From Streptomyces sp. NRRL F-6492 (GTDB lineage: Bacteria; Actinomycetota; Actinomycetes; Streptomycetales; Streptomycetaceae): DNA of 64,000 nt. The position numbers and the translations under genes were made by a program. Under the pieces are notes generated by a model. The model was given only the letters and a program-made list of their open reading frames with translations. It was not told the origin of the DNA and did not search any database. Shown piece by piece: positions 39,314 to 47,830 of this stretch; position 1 is the stretch's first letter, and each line of letters starts with the position of its first letter. The DNA lies in contig NZ_LGEG01000213.1 in assembly GCF_001280125.1 (NCBI RefSeq), forward strand, positions 1 through 64,000. Direction: 5' to 3'.

Positions 39314-40566
39314 GGGCCGAGGGTCCTCGTGATGCTCTCGGACGCGGTGCGCGCCGCGGCGGCGGGGTCGGTGCCGGTGAGGACGGCGGTCATGTACTGC
39401 TTGATCGGGTTGGTGGCCTCGACGGCCGCCCACTGCGGGGAGTTGGGGGTCGCCCGGCCCTGTGCGGAGCCGGCGGCCATGACGGCCGTGCCCTCGTCGT
39501 CCTGGACGACCCGGGCGAGGGAGGTGCGGTTGGGGACGTAGCTCATCGTCCTGGCCATGTCCGTCTGCCACTTCTCGCCCGCCAGCGCCTTGACCACCCG
39601 GTAGGCGGCGTCGGGGTGGGTGGAGGCCTCGGGGACGATGAAGTCGGAGCCGCCGGTGAAGACCGCGCCGGGCTTGCCGGCCGTGCGGCCGGGGATGGGG
39701 AAGAAGGCCAGCTTGCCCTTGAGGGCGGGGTTGATCTCCTCGACGATCTTCGCGCCGCCGGGGACGGCGACGATCTGGGCGACGTCGCCCTTGGCGAAGA
39801 CCTCGGCCTGCGGGGGCTTGGACTCGTCGGCGTCCTTGGGTCCCTTGCCGAGGGCCTGGAGCTTCCGGTAGAAGTCCATGCCGGCGAGGGCCTGCGGGGT
39901 GTCGAGCGCGCCCTTCCACTTGTCGCCGTCCCGGACGGCGAGGTCGCCGCCGGCCTCCCAGACGAAGCCGGAGAGGGTGTACCAGTTCTGGCCGGGGAGG
40001 TAGATGCCCTGGGTCCCGCCCTTGTTGAGCTTCGCGGTGGCGGCGAGCCATTCGTCCTGGGTCTTCGGCGGGGTGACGCCGGCCGCGGCGAAGAGGTCCT
40101 TGTGGTAGATCACGACGCGGCTGGCCCCGTACCAGGGGACGCCGTACTGCTTGCCGTCGATCTTCCCGGGCTCGGCGAGTCCGGGCAGCCAGTCGGCGCC
40201 GCCCAGTTCGGCGACCTTGTCGCTGAGGTCGCGCACACCGCCGCTGGCGGCGTACTGGGCGACCTGGGTGTTGCCGACCTCGATGACGTCGGGGGCGTCC
40301 TTGCTGGCGAGGGCGGCCGTGACCTTCTCGCCGATGCCGTCCCACTCCTGGATCTGGATGTCGAGGTCGATGTCCTCGTGCTCCGCCTCGAAGCCGGCGC
40401 GGAAGCGGTCGAGGAAGGCATCGGTGACGCTGTCCTTCATGATCCAGACGGTGACCTTCTCCGGCCCTCCGACGGCCTTCGGGTCGTCCGAGCCGCTACA
40501 GGCCGTGGCGGCGAGCGCGACGGCCACCGCGAGGGCGGTGGTTCTGCTGAGGGGACGGATCTTCAC
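39310..40566 (-). CDS. Extracellular solute-binding lipoprotein of the sugar ABC transporter
   Basis: 418 residues of the family-1 (MalE-like) binding proteins. A short signal with lipobox-like ALAATACSGSDD (cysteine about residue 23) precedes the mature domain VTVWIMKDSVTDAFLDRFRA, VIEVGNTQVAQYAASGG and YGVPWYGASRVVIYHKDLF. The start is the GTG six bases after GAGG; another GTG two codons upstream sits on the ribosome site. First gene of an operon with two permeases, a GH20 hexosaminidase and a GH16 enzyme, so the ligand is probably an oligosaccharide containing amino sugar or beta-glucan. A palindromic operator lies about 20 bases upstream. Confidence 0.9.
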   Translation of the reverse strand: MKIRPLSRTTALAVAVALAATACSGSDDPKAVGGPEKVTVWIMKDSVTDAFLDRFRAGFEAEHEDIDLDIQIQEWDGIGEKVTAALASKDAPDVIEVGNTQVAQYAASGGVRDLSDKVAELGGADWLPGLAEPGKIDGKQYGVPWYGASRVVIYHKDLFAAAGVTPPKTQDEWLAATAKLNKGGTQGIYLPGQNWYTLSGFVWEAGGDLAVRDGDKWKGALDTPQALAGMDFYRKLQALGKGPKDADESKPPQAEVFAKGDVAQIVAVPGGAKIVEEINPALKGKLAFFPIPGRTAGKPGAVFTGGSDFIVPEASTHPDAAYRVVKALAGEKWQTDMARTMSYVPNRTSLARVVQDDEGTAVMAAGSAQGRATPNSPQWAAVEATNPIKQYMTAVLTGTDPAAAARTASESITRTLGP

Positions 40567-40584
40567 GGGCACCTCGCTGCGTGG

Positions 40585-40600
40585 TTGACCAATTGGTCAA
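40585..40600. promoter_or_regulatory. Palindromic operator TTGACCAATTGGTCAA
   Basis: A perfect 16-base palindrome just upstream of the binding-protein gene, with a further GTGGTCAGG half-site directly after and a related TTACCAGTTGACCAGTCAGG cluster near 40712-40731 upstream of the GntR gene. The TGGTC/GACCA core is like that of GntR/HutC operators (for example the DasR site). The likely binders are the two GntR proteins encoded next to it. Confidence 0.7.
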
Positions 40601-40737
40601 GTGGTCAGGTGTGTGAGCAGAAGGTGGCACGGACCGTTCTGGCCGTCAATCCCCCGGAAAACATGTGCCGTTCACTCGACGACAGGTCAACTCGTCGGGT
40701 TACCATCGGTCTTACCAGTTGACCAGTCAGGATCAGT

Positions 40738-40811
40738 GGATCAGCCGGAGTCAGCGGATCAGCCGGGGTCGGTCGAGCGGTCAGGGAGAACGGCGTGTCA
40801 GGGAGAGCGGC
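40738..40811 (+). repeat. Short direct repeats and mini-ORF before the first GntR gene
   Basis: GGATCAGCCGGAGTC and GGATCAGCCGGGGTC (40738 and 40756, period 18) and then GTCAGGGAGAACGGC and GTCAGGGAGAGCGGC (40780 and 40797, period 17) duplicate the leader, including the ribosome-site region. A six-codon frame GTG 40795 to TGA 40813-40815 overlaps the GntR ATG (ATGA) and has its own AGGGAG site. Confidence 0.5.
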
Positions 40812-41579
40812 ATGAAGGACGGCTCCTCCAGCGGAGTGCTGAAGCGGGAGCGGGTGCGGGAGCACCTCCTCGGCCTGATCGAGGCGGGCGGACCGGGCGA
40901 TCCCATCCCGTCGGAGCGCACCCTCTGCGCCGCCCTCGGCGTCTCACGGCCCACCCTGCGCGCGGCCGTCGACGAGCTCGTCGCCACGGGCGCGCTCGTA
41001 CGGGAGCACGGCCGCGGCATGTTCGTCGCCCCCGCCAAGATCGTGCAGCAACTCGCCCCGGACGAGGCGGCCTTCGCGGTCCCCCGGGCGTCGGGCACCT
41101 GGTCCAGCACCGTCCTGGAGTCCGCCACGATCCGGGCCGGCGCCCGCATCGGCCGCCGCCTCCGCCTCTCCCCCGCCGCCGAGCTGCTCTACGTCGCCCG
41201 GCTCCGGCTCGTCGACGGCTCGCCCATGGCCATCGAGCACCTGCACATCCCGGCGGACCTCGTCGGCGCCGCGCTCACCCCGGAGGAGCTGGAGGCGGGC
41301 GACCTCTACGACCACCTGCGGGAGCACCACCGGGTCCGGGTCAAGGAGGCGACCCAGTCGATCGAGCCGACCGTCGTCAGCGAGGACGAGGCCGCGCTCC
41401 TGGACGTCCCCGTCCTCTCCCCCGCGCTCCTGATCGAGCGCCTCACCCTCGACACGGCCGGTCGGCCCGTCGAGTACGTCCACTCGGTCTACCGGGGCGA
41501 CCGCTACCGCATCGTCTCCCGCCTCGACTTCACCCGCGACGGCGTCGTGACCTCCTCCACCGAGGGGGATGCATACTGA
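40812..41579 (+). CDS. GntR family regulator with UTRA domain (HutC subfamily), copy 1
   Basis: 255 residues: winged helix (about 10-80) KRERVREHLLGLI, PIPSERTLCAALGVSRPTLR, GALVREHGRGMFVAP; then a UTRA effector domain (about 95-245) with LRLVDGSPMAIEHLHIPADL and VSEDEAALLDVPVLSPALL. The family binds phosphorylated amino sugars or related metabolites. It is divergent from the sugar ABC operon, with the operator palindromes between, so repression of that operon and of itself is expected. The ATG follows GGGAGAG. A near-identical paralogue follows. Confidence 0.92.
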   Translation: MKDGSSSGVLKRERVREHLLGLIEAGGPGDPIPSERTLCAALGVSRPTLRAAVDELVATGALVREHGRGMFVAPAKIVQQLAPDEAAFAVPRASGTWSSTVLESATIRAGARIGRRLRLSPAAELLYVARLRLVDGSPMAIEHLHIPADLVGAALTPEELEAGDLYDHLREHHRVRVKEATQSIEPTVVSEDEAALLDVPVLSPALLIERLTLDTAGRPVEYVHSVYRGDRYRIVSRLDFTRDGVVTSSTEGDAY

Positions 41580-41613
41580 CCCGCGACGGACGGCACGGCG
41601 GGGAGGGGCGGGC

Positions 41614-42378
41614 GTGGAGCTCAAGCGGGAACGGGTACGGGAGCACCTGCTGACCGTGATCGACGGCCGCCGCCCCGGCGACGCCATCCCCTCGGAGCGC
41701 ACCCTCTGCGCCGCCCTGGGCGTCTCGCGGCCCACGCTCCGCGCGGCCGTCGACGAGCTGGTGGCGACGGGCCTGCTGGTGCGGGAGCACGGCCGGGGGA
41801 TGTTCGTCGCGCCCGACAAGGTCACCCAGGAGCTGGTCGCCGAGGACCGGACGGCGGGCGCGCCCCGGAGCCGGGGCGACTGGACGAGCACGGTGCTCGA
41901 CCTGCGCACGGTACGGGCCGGGGCCCGGATCGGCCGGAGGCTCGCGGTCTCCCCGGCGGCGGAGCTGGTGCACGTGACCCGCCTCCGGCACGTCGACGGC
42001 GCCCCGATCGCCCTGGAGCACCTGTACGTCCCCGCCGACCTGGTCCCCGGCCTCACGGCCGCCGACATGGAGGGCGGGTTCTACGCCCATCTGCGCGAGC
42101 GGCGCGGCATCCGCACGGCCCACGCGGTCCAGTCCATCGAGCCGACCGTCCTGAGCGAGGAGGAGGCCGCCCTCCTCGACGTCCCGGTCCTCTCCCCCGC
42201 CCTGCTCTTCGACCGGACCACCTCGGACACGACCGGCCGCCCCGTCGAGTACGTCCGCTCCCTCTACCGGGGCGACCGCTACCGCATCGTCTCCCGCCTG
42301 GCCCTGGACACCCGCCTGCCCGACCCTCCGGCGCCGGGGGCGGGGCGGACGGGGGCGTGGTGGGGGACGGTGGAGTGA
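41614..42378 (+). CDS. GntR family regulator with UTRA domain (HutC subfamily), copy 2
   Basis: 254 residues, a tandem duplicate of the preceding gene. The helix-turn-helix is almost identical (PSERTLCAALGVSRPTLRAA, EHGRGMFVAPDKV), and the UTRA domain retains RPVEYVRSLYRGDRYRIVSR but differs in the pocket region (GLTAADMEGGFYAHLRERRG). The GTG start follows GGGAGGGG. An ATG 45 bases earlier would overlap the upstream gene. Same DNA-binding surface with different effector domains suggests two ligands converging on one operator set. Confidence 0.9.
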   Translation: MELKRERVREHLLTVIDGRRPGDAIPSERTLCAALGVSRPTLRAAVDELVATGLLVREHGRGMFVAPDKVTQELVAEDRTAGAPRSRGDWTSTVLDLRTVRAGARIGRRLAVSPAAELVHVTRLRHVDGAPIALEHLYVPADLVPGLTAADMEGGFYAHLRERRGIRTAHAVQSIEPTVLSEEEAALLDVPVLSPALLFDRTTSDTTGRPVEYVRSLYRGDRYRIVSRLALDTRLPDPPAPGAGRTGAWWGTVE

Positions 42379-42463
42379 CCGGCGCGAACCGGGCCCCCGG
42401 TCGCGGCCGGCCCCGCCGGAGGCGCTCGGCGGCCGTGACCGTCGAGCGCCTAGAGTCACGTCC

Positions 42464-43486
42464 ATGACGAGGACCACACCCCCGCGTCCCCTCGACGTCG
42501 AGGCGCTCTTCCCGGAACTGGCCGCCTTCCGGGGGACGACGACCCGGCTCCACCCGCGGCCGGGCACCCCGGACCCCTCGGTCAGCTCGGTGGGCGGTCC
42601 CCTGCTGTGGCCCGCGGACGAGCCGTGGCCGGTGTGCGACGAGGCGCACGGCCGCGGGCGCGGGCGGCGCCCGGCCGACATCCGCCGCCACCGGCGGGTC
42701 CTGGACGCCGCGTGGGCCCGCGACCCGGCTTCCGGCCCGACGGACGAGGAACGCGAACTCCTGGACGAGCTGGGCCGGAGGCACCGGATCCCCGGGGCGT
42801 CCGAGACCGATCCGCTGCCGCTGATCGGCCTGGCGCAGTTGTACCGGCGGGACGTCCCCGACCTGCCGGCGGGGCCGCGCGACTGCGATCTGCTCCAGGT
42901 CTTCTGGTGCCCCTTCGACGCGCACGGCCCGAGCCGCCACGGCCTGGGGCTGCACCTGCGCTGGCGGCGGTCGTGGGAGGTCGGCGAGGTCCTGACCGCG
43001 CCGCCGCAGCCCCTGGTCGTCGGGTCCGAGGGCTTCGTGCCCGAGCCCTGCGTACTGCACCCGGAGCAGGTGGTCACGTATCCGTTCGCGGGCCTTCTGC
43101 CCGAGGACCTGTGCGCCCGGATCGACGCCTGGGACGAAGCCCGCGAAGAGGAGGCGGAGGACGACGGCGCGGAGGCCCCGCCCGGCTACCAGTACGACCT
43201 GTCCGTCCCGCCCGGCTGGCGCGCGGGCGGCTTCGCCTCCTGGCACGCGACCGACCCGTATCCCGTGGACTGCGCGGCCTGCGCGACGCCGATGCGCCTG
43301 CTGCTGACCGTCGACAGCTCGGAGTGGGACGGCGGCAGCGGCAGCTGGAGGCCGCTGGAGGACGAGGACCGTCCCCCGCACGGTGACGCCACTCCCACCC
43401 GGGTGACCGTGGGCCGCTGGGGCGAGCTCAACGTGTTCGCCTGCCCCGGGGACCCCGGCCACCCGCACCGCTGGAGCATCCAGTAG
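42464..43486 (+). CDS. DUF1963 (YwqG-like) family protein
   Basis: 340 residues resembling the YwqG/DUF1963 beta-sandwich repeat family: SSVGGPLLWPADEPWPVCD near the start, then PLIGLAQLYRRDVPDLPAGP and DLLQVFWCPFDAHG, and a C-terminal CAACATPMRLLLTVDSSEW plus NVFACPGDPGHPHRW, which carry cysteine/histidine clusters. Function unknown. Members often occur as immunity-like proteins in toxin loci, but no toxin is visible here, so that is only a possibility. The C-terminal CxxC and C/H pairs may bind a metal. Confidence 0.7.
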   Translation: MTRTTPPRPLDVEALFPELAAFRGTTTRLHPRPGTPDPSVSSVGGPLLWPADEPWPVCDEAHGRGRGRRPADIRRHRRVLDAAWARDPASGPTDEERELLDELGRRHRIPGASETDPLPLIGLAQLYRRDVPDLPAGPRDCDLLQVFWCPFDAHGPSRHGLGLHLRWRRSWEVGEVLTAPPQPLVVGSEGFVPEPCVLHPEQVVTYPFAGLLPEDLCARIDAWDEAREEEAEDDGAEAPPGYQYDLSVPPGWRAGGFASWHATDPYPVDCAACATPMRLLLTVDSSEWDGGSGSWRPLEDEDRPPHGDATPTRVTVGRWGELNVFACPGDPGHPHRWSIQ

Positions 43487-43934
43487 CCCTCCGCACGCGC
43501 CACGGCGCGTAGCCGAAAAGCGCTGGGCGCCGGCGGTCGCCGGGGGCTTCGCGGGTGCGCGTTCCCCGGCCTCGACGGCCCGGTGAGAGGTGGCGTCCGG
43601 TGCGGGCGGGAGGAGAGCGGTCGCCTCCGTGGATGCCACGTGAGGGGCGGTGGAGCGATCGTTTCCGCTCGCGGTTCATGGAATGTGCACGGGAAGGACC
43701 GTTCCGTTCCGGGAGGGAACCTGTTCTGATGGATGGTCAGCAACTGTTGGGTGATTGCCGGCCGTTCGCGGCGGGCAGGTTTGGAGAGTTGCGGGGCGGG
43801 CACTGTCCCGCCCCGCCGCCGGGGCGGTCGTCTTCACGCACGGGCGCGCGCGGCGCACCGCTTCCTTCAGGCAGGCCGCCCGCATGGTGGTCCGCACGCC
43901 GTGGCGGGCCGAGGAGAGAAGGAGGTCGGTCCCC
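43487..43934. other. 448-bp region upstream of the terpene synthase gene
   Basis: No gene recognised. A less GC-rich section at about 43,640-43,760 contains GTTCC/GGAAC-type elements and is the likely promoter of the terpene synthase gene. Open frames here are arginine/proline-rich and unconvincing. Confidence 0.45.
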
Positions 43935-44966
43935 GTGACCGTGCGCACCGTCGAACTCCCGCGACTCTGGATGCCCCACCCGCTGCGGGTGAACCCGTAC
44001 CTGTCGAACCTGCACGAGGAGAGCGAGACCTGGGCGCGCGAGATGGGCATGCTGGAGGGGTACGGAGAGCTGCCCGGCCAGCGGCCCATATGGTCCCGGG
44101 CCAAGTTCCACGCCATGACCGTCGACCAGTTGACCGCCTGGACCCTCCCCGACGCCTCGCTGCCCGCCCTCCGGCTCAACCACCGGTTCAACATATGGGC
44201 GCTGGCCTGGGACGACCACTTCGCCTCCGCGTTCAAGCAGACCGGTGACCTGCCCGGCGCCCGGCTCTTCACCACCCGGCTGCACGCCTTCCTGCGGCCC
44301 GAGCCCGACGCCCGGCTGCCGGAGCCGGTGAACGCCGTCGAGCGGGGCATCGCCGATCTGCAGCAGCACCTCTTCCCGCCGGGGCTGGCGCACTGGCGGC
44401 ACGACTTCAACCGGGCCCTGGCGAGGTACGTGGACGCGGGGGTCGAGGAGCTGGCCAACAGCCGCAGCGGCCGCGTCCCCCACCTGATCGACTACGCCCC
44501 GTTCCGGCGGGAGAGCTTCGCCGCCCACACCGCCCCCTACTCCGTCGAGCTGGCGACCGGCGCGCGCGTACCCGAGCAGATCCGGCACAGCCGGACCGTC
44601 CGCGCGCTCCTCGACGCCTTCATGGACTTCATGGGGCTCGCGAACGACATCGCCTCCTACGAGCGGGAGGTCCACGAGGAGAACGACGTCAACAACCTGG
44701 TCGTGGTCGTCGGGACGTCCCTCGGCATCGCCCTCCACGACGCCGTGCCCGCCGCCCTGAACCTGGTGAACGCCCGGCTGCGGGACTTCGAGCACCTCAG
44801 GCAGAGCGAGGTGCCGCTGCTCGTGCGGCGCGCCGGGCTCGACCCGGACGAGCGGGCCGGGCTGGAGGCGTGGCTCCGGGGGGCCTGCGGGTTCCTCTCC
44901 GGGATCCACGCCTGGTACACCGGCGCGCCCCGCTACACCTCCTCGGACGTTTCGTTCCCGGAGTGA
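43935..44966 (+). CDS. Class I terpene synthase (sesquiterpene-type cyclase)
   Basis: 343 residues of the bacterial class I fold: the aspartate-rich motif is ALAWDDHFAS (D93, D94) and the NSE triad is NDIASYEREVHE (N237, S241, E245), both binding the Mg-diphosphate cluster. The first aspartate motif ends in HF rather than the usual DD-x-x-D/E, a variation seen in several bacterial cyclases. A C-terminal helix carries GIHAWYTGAPRY, matching the usual W-x6-RY active-site closure. The GTG start follows AGAAGGAGG. The product cannot be predicted. It converges on the conservon P450 gene, which could oxidise the terpene, though the P450 is not a typical terpene oxidase. Confidence 0.88.
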   Translation: MTVRTVELPRLWMPHPLRVNPYLSNLHEESETWAREMGMLEGYGELPGQRPIWSRAKFHAMTVDQLTAWTLPDASLPALRLNHRFNIWALAWDDHFASAFKQTGDLPGARLFTTRLHAFLRPEPDARLPEPVNAVERGIADLQQHLFPPGLAHWRHDFNRALARYVDAGVEELANSRSGRVPHLIDYAPFRRESFAAHTAPYSVELATGARVPEQIRHSRTVRALLDAFMDFMGLANDIASYEREVHEENDVNNLVVVVGTSLGIALHDAVPAALNLVNARLRDFEHLRQSEVPLLVRRAGLDPDERAGLEAWLRGACGFLSGIHAWYTGAPRYTSSDVSFPE

Positions 44967-44999
44967 CGGCGGCGGGGGTACGCCCCCCGCCGCCGTCAC
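44963..44999. terminator. Bidirectional terminator between terpene synthase and P450 genes
   Basis: 16-bp perfect arms GTGACGGCGGCGGGGG and CCCCCGCCGCCGTCAC with a five-base loop; the left arm includes the terpene synthase stop codon and the right arm is 14 bases from the P450 stop. Confidence 0.85.
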
Positions 45000-45013
45000 C
45001 GGGGCGGGCGGGC

Positions 45014-46468
45014 CTACCCCTTGCGCAGCAGGCGCTTCACGCGCGTCCACCACGAGGCGCGGGCCCCGGGCCGGTGCGTCGCCCCGGGCACGCTCGCCGG
45101 CACCGCCGGCACCGGCGGCACCGGCGGCACCCCGTCGCTCTGGACGGGCGGGGGCGGGAGCGGAGCCGGGTCGTCGTGGGCCCGGGGAAGGCGCGGGGAG
45201 AAGCTCACGGGCAGCGCCGTCAGGTGCCGGGCCCAGGTGCTGGAGCGCCAGGTGAGGCTCTCCTCCGGGACCGACAGGACGACGTCGGGCAGCCGGGTGA
45301 GCAGGATGTCGATGCCGGCGTCGGCGATGATGCGGCCGATGTCCTGGCCGGGGCACTCGTGCGTACCGGCGCTGAAGGACAGGTGCGCCCGGTTGTGGTG
45401 CACGGGGGCCGAGGGGTCCGGGCGGATGGCCTGGTCGACGTTCCCGGCGGCCAGGCCGAGGAGGAGCATGTCCCCCGCCTTGATCTCCCGTCCGCCGAGG
45501 GTGGTGTCGCTGTTGGCCCAGCGCCCCGGGCAGACCATCAGCGGCGGCTCGTCCCAGAGGACCTGCTCCACCGCCTCGGGCAGGGTCATCTGGCCGCCGG
45601 CCAGCGAACCGCGGAACCGGGGGTCGGTGAGGACCATCCGCAGGACGTTGGACATGAGGTTGGCGGTCGTCTCGTACCCGGCGAGCAGGATGAGGCGCAG
45701 GTGGTGCTGGACCTCCTCGTCCGTGAGGCCGGCGGGGTGGGCCATCAGCGCGGAGGCGATGTCGTGCCCCGGGTGGGCGCGCTTGGCGGTGACGAGCCGT
45801 TCGAGGCTCTCCAGGACGAAGGCGTTGCTGGCGAGCGACGTCTCGGTGGCCTTGAAGAGGTCCCGGGCGGCGTGCACGAGTGCGGGCGCCTCCTCGTCCG
45901 ACATGCCGAGGAGGTGGATGAGGGTGAGCATGGGCAGGTGCTCGGTGAACTGCCCGACCAGCTCCGCCTCCCCCTTCTCGCAGAACCCGTCGATCACCTG
46001 GTGGGCGAAGCGGGTGATGTGGCGGCGCACCCCCCGGTGGTCGAACTGGCTGAGGCCGGCCGTGACCGCGCCGCGCAGCCGCTGGTGCTCCTCGCCGTCC
46101 GCGCAGACGCAGTCGGGGCGCCAGCCGATCATCGGCATGAGCGGCGAGGTGGCGGGGTCGATCTCCCCGCTGCGCCAGCCGTGCCAGACGCGGGGGTCGC
46201 GGGAGAACTGGGTCGGGCGGCTGGCCACGTCGCGGTTCTCCAGGTACCCCAGGACGAGCCAGGCGCGCACGTCCCCGTCGAGCAGGACGGGCGCCACCGG
46301 GCCGTGGGCGGCCCGCAGTTCCTCGTACAGGCCCATGGGGTCCGTCGCCGCCGCCTCGCCGTAGAGCCGGGTCGTTCCGTCGGTTCCGGTGGCGGCGTGG
46401 GCCGGGCAGCCGGGGGGCGGGATCCGGCCCGCCTGCGCGGTGGCCTGTTCGGCGGGTGGGAAGGTCAT
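45014..46468 (-). CDS. Conservon cytochrome P450, CYP157-like, lacking the ExxR motif
   Basis: 484 residues. P450 landmarks: I-helix LLAGYETTANLM, heme loop FSAGTHECPGQDIGR (C372). The K-helix reads EQVLWDEPP (E301-L304-W305), so the otherwise near-universal ExxR arginine is absent, the hallmark described for the CYP157 family. A Pro/Val-rich tail of about 65 residues follows the P450 fold and ends in a basic amphipathic RASWWTRVKRLLRKG, perhaps a membrane tether. The ATG overlaps the stop of the upstream GTPase (ATGA). Last gene of the conservon. In known conservons such a P450 often pairs with another P450 or a terpene pathway; here a terpene synthase is convergent. Confidence 0.92.
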   Translation of the reverse strand: MTFPPAEQATAQAGRIPPPGCPAHAATGTDGTTRLYGEAAATDPMGLYEELRAAHGPVAPVLLDGDVRAWLVLGYLENRDVASRPTQFSRDPRVWHGWRSGEIDPATSPLMPMIGWRPDCVCADGEEHQRLRGAVTAGLSQFDHRGVRRHITRFAHQVIDGFCEKGEAELVGQFTEHLPMLTLIHLLGMSDEEAPALVHAARDLFKATETSLASNAFVLESLERLVTAKRAHPGHDIASALMAHPAGLTDEEVQHHLRLILLAGYETTANLMSNVLRMVLTDPRFRGSLAGGQMTLPEAVEQVLWDEPPLMVCPGRWANSDTTLGGREIKAGDMLLLGLAAGNVDQAIRPDPSAPVHHNRAHLSFSAGTHECPGQDIGRIIADAGIDILLTRLPDVVLSVPEESLTWRSSTWARHLTALPVSFSPRLPRAHDDPAPLPPPPVQSDGVPPVPPVPAVPASVPGATHRPGARASWWTRVKRLLRKG

Positions 46469-47088
46469 GCGGTCTCCTGGGCGGCGACGAGGGTGTGCAG
46501 GTAGTCCATCAGCGAGAGCAGGGCGTCGCGGCAGGACGCCCGGTCCCGTGCGTCGCAGGCGACGAGGGGCACGGATTCGCCGAGGGCCAGGGCGGCGCGC
46601 AGCTCCTCCACGGGGTACTGCGGGGCTTCCGGGAAGGTGTTGACGGCGACGACGAAGGGGACGCGGCGGTCCTCCAGGCGGGTGATGACCTCGAAGCACA
46701 CCTCGATCCTGCGCGTGTCGACGAGGACCACGGCGCCGAGCGCCCCTTCGAAGATGCCGTTCCACAGGAACCAGAAGCGCTCCTGCCCGGGGGTGCCGAA
46801 CAGGTAGAGGACCAGCTCCTGGTTGATGCTGATCCGTCCGAAGTCCAGCGCGACGGTCGTGGTGTTCTTGCCCTCGGCGCCGGGATTGTGGTCGATCCCG
46901 ACGCCCGCCTGCGTCATGGTCTCCTCGGTGGTCAGGGGCGGGATCTCGCTCACCGCCCCGACCATGGTCGTCTTGCCGACGCCGAAGCCGCCGACGATCA
47001 CGACCTTGACGCCCCTGGCGCTGTGCGGCAGCAGCACGTCGGTGCCGCGCGGGCCGGGAACGAGGGTGTCAGAGCTTGCGTAGTCCAT
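46465..47088 (-). CDS. cvnD: Conservon GTPase (CvnD)
   Basis: 207 residues: P-loop VIVGGFGVGKTTMVGA, Ras-like switch region TTTVALDFGRI, LYLFGTPGQERFWF (DxxG-like G3, with Gly for Asp) and FVVAVNTFPEAP (NKxD replaced by NTF). The altered G3 and G4 are typical of the conservon GTPase group (MglA-like). Overlaps the CvnC gene by 20 bases. Acts with CvnA-C as a membrane-associated signalling complex resembling a heterotrimeric G-protein module. Confidence 0.93.
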   Translation of the reverse strand: MDYASSDTLVPGPRGTDVLLPHSARGVKVVIVGGFGVGKTTMVGAVSEIPPLTTEETMTQAGVGIDHNPGAEGKNTTTVALDFGRISINQELVLYLFGTPGQERFWFLWNGIFEGALGAVVLVDTRRIEVCFEVITRLEDRRVPFVVAVNTFPEAPQYPVEELRAALALGESVPLVACDARDRASCRDALLSLMDYLHTLVAAQETA

Positions 47089-47425
47089 GGATCACCGCCT
47101 CCAGTAGGCCGCGTTCGGGATAGGCCGCCACCGGCACGGGCGCGATGGCCTCGACCCGCTCGTTCTCGACGAGCTTGGAGAGCAGCACGGTGACGACGCT
47201 GAACGGAAGGCTGAGGTACGCCGAGACCTCGGCCACCGAGAGCGGGTAGGCGCACATGGTGAGGATGGACGCCTGCTCGGGTTGCATCGAGGGGTCGGGC
47301 GTGTCCCTCGCCACGATGAGGGTGACCAGGTTGAAGCCCTTGGCCGAGGAACCGGAGCCGCCGGTGATGACGTAGAGCGGAACGGGGTTGCCTTCATTCC
47401 AGGGGTCCGGGTTCTCCGATGTCAC
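47069..47425 (-). CDS. cvnC: Conservon DUF742 protein (CvnC)
   Basis: 118 residues: PLYVITGGSGSSAKGFNLVT, ILTMCAYPLSVAEVSAYLSL and VTVLLSKLVENERVEAI resemble a winged-helix fold, the DUF742 signature. The GTG overlaps the CvnB stop. A regulatory partner of the conservon. Confidence 0.9.
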   Translation of the reverse strand: MTSENPDPWNEGNPVPLYVITGGSGSSAKGFNLVTLIVARDTPDPSMQPEQASILTMCAYPLSVAEVSAYLSLPFSVVTVLLSKLVENERVEAIAPVPVAAYPERGLLEAVIHGLRKL

Positions 47426-47829
47426 ATCGCCTGCCTGACGTCCTGCCGGGGCGGGCTGGTCATGTGCTGGCCGATCCGCGCCACCAGCGTCCGCATGCGG
47501 TCGCCGAGCAGTCCGGCGTCCACCTCCTGGTCGGCGAGGACCGCGAGGTAGGCGCCGGGGCCGGCCGCCATCAGGGAGAAGTACCCGCCGTCGGCCTCGA
47601 TGCCGACCATCCGCGTCGAGCCGTCGCCGTGCGGGAACATCTGCGCGATGGCCCGGGCCAGGCTCTGGATGCCGGAGCAGGCGGCGGCGATGGCGTCGGC
47701 GGTGTCGGGCGCCGTGTTCGCCTGGCCGATGCTCAGGCCGTCCGCCGAGAGGACGACCACGTGGCGCACGAAGGGAACGCTGCTGACGAGCTCCGTGAGC
47801 ATCCAGTCCATATTGGGCAGTGGCTGCAT
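47422..47829 (-). CDS. cvnB: Conservon roadblock/LC7 protein (CvnB)
   Basis: 135 residues of the roadblock/LC7 fold: MDWMLTELVSSVPFVRHVVV, LSADGLSIGQANTAPDTADA, GGYFSLMAAGPGAYLAVLAD. Probably the GTPase-activating-type partner of CvnD. I use the ATG reached by GAGG nine bases upstream, one base after the CvnA stop; an ATG 15 bases earlier is an alternative. Confidence 0.9.
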   Translation of the reverse strand: MQPLPNMDWMLTELVSSVPFVRHVVVLSADGLSIGQANTAPDTADAIAAACSGIQSLARAIAQMFPHGDGSTRMVGIEADGGYFSLMAAGPGAYLAVLADQEVDAGLLGDRMRTLVARIGQHMTSPPRQDVRQAM

Positions 47830-47830
47830 G

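Noticed and set aside
43487..43934. Short plus-strand frames upstream of the terpene synthase considered as a small gene
   Set aside because: Composition is proline/arginine-rich without homology or ribosome site; the synthase has its own GTG and GGAGG-type site.
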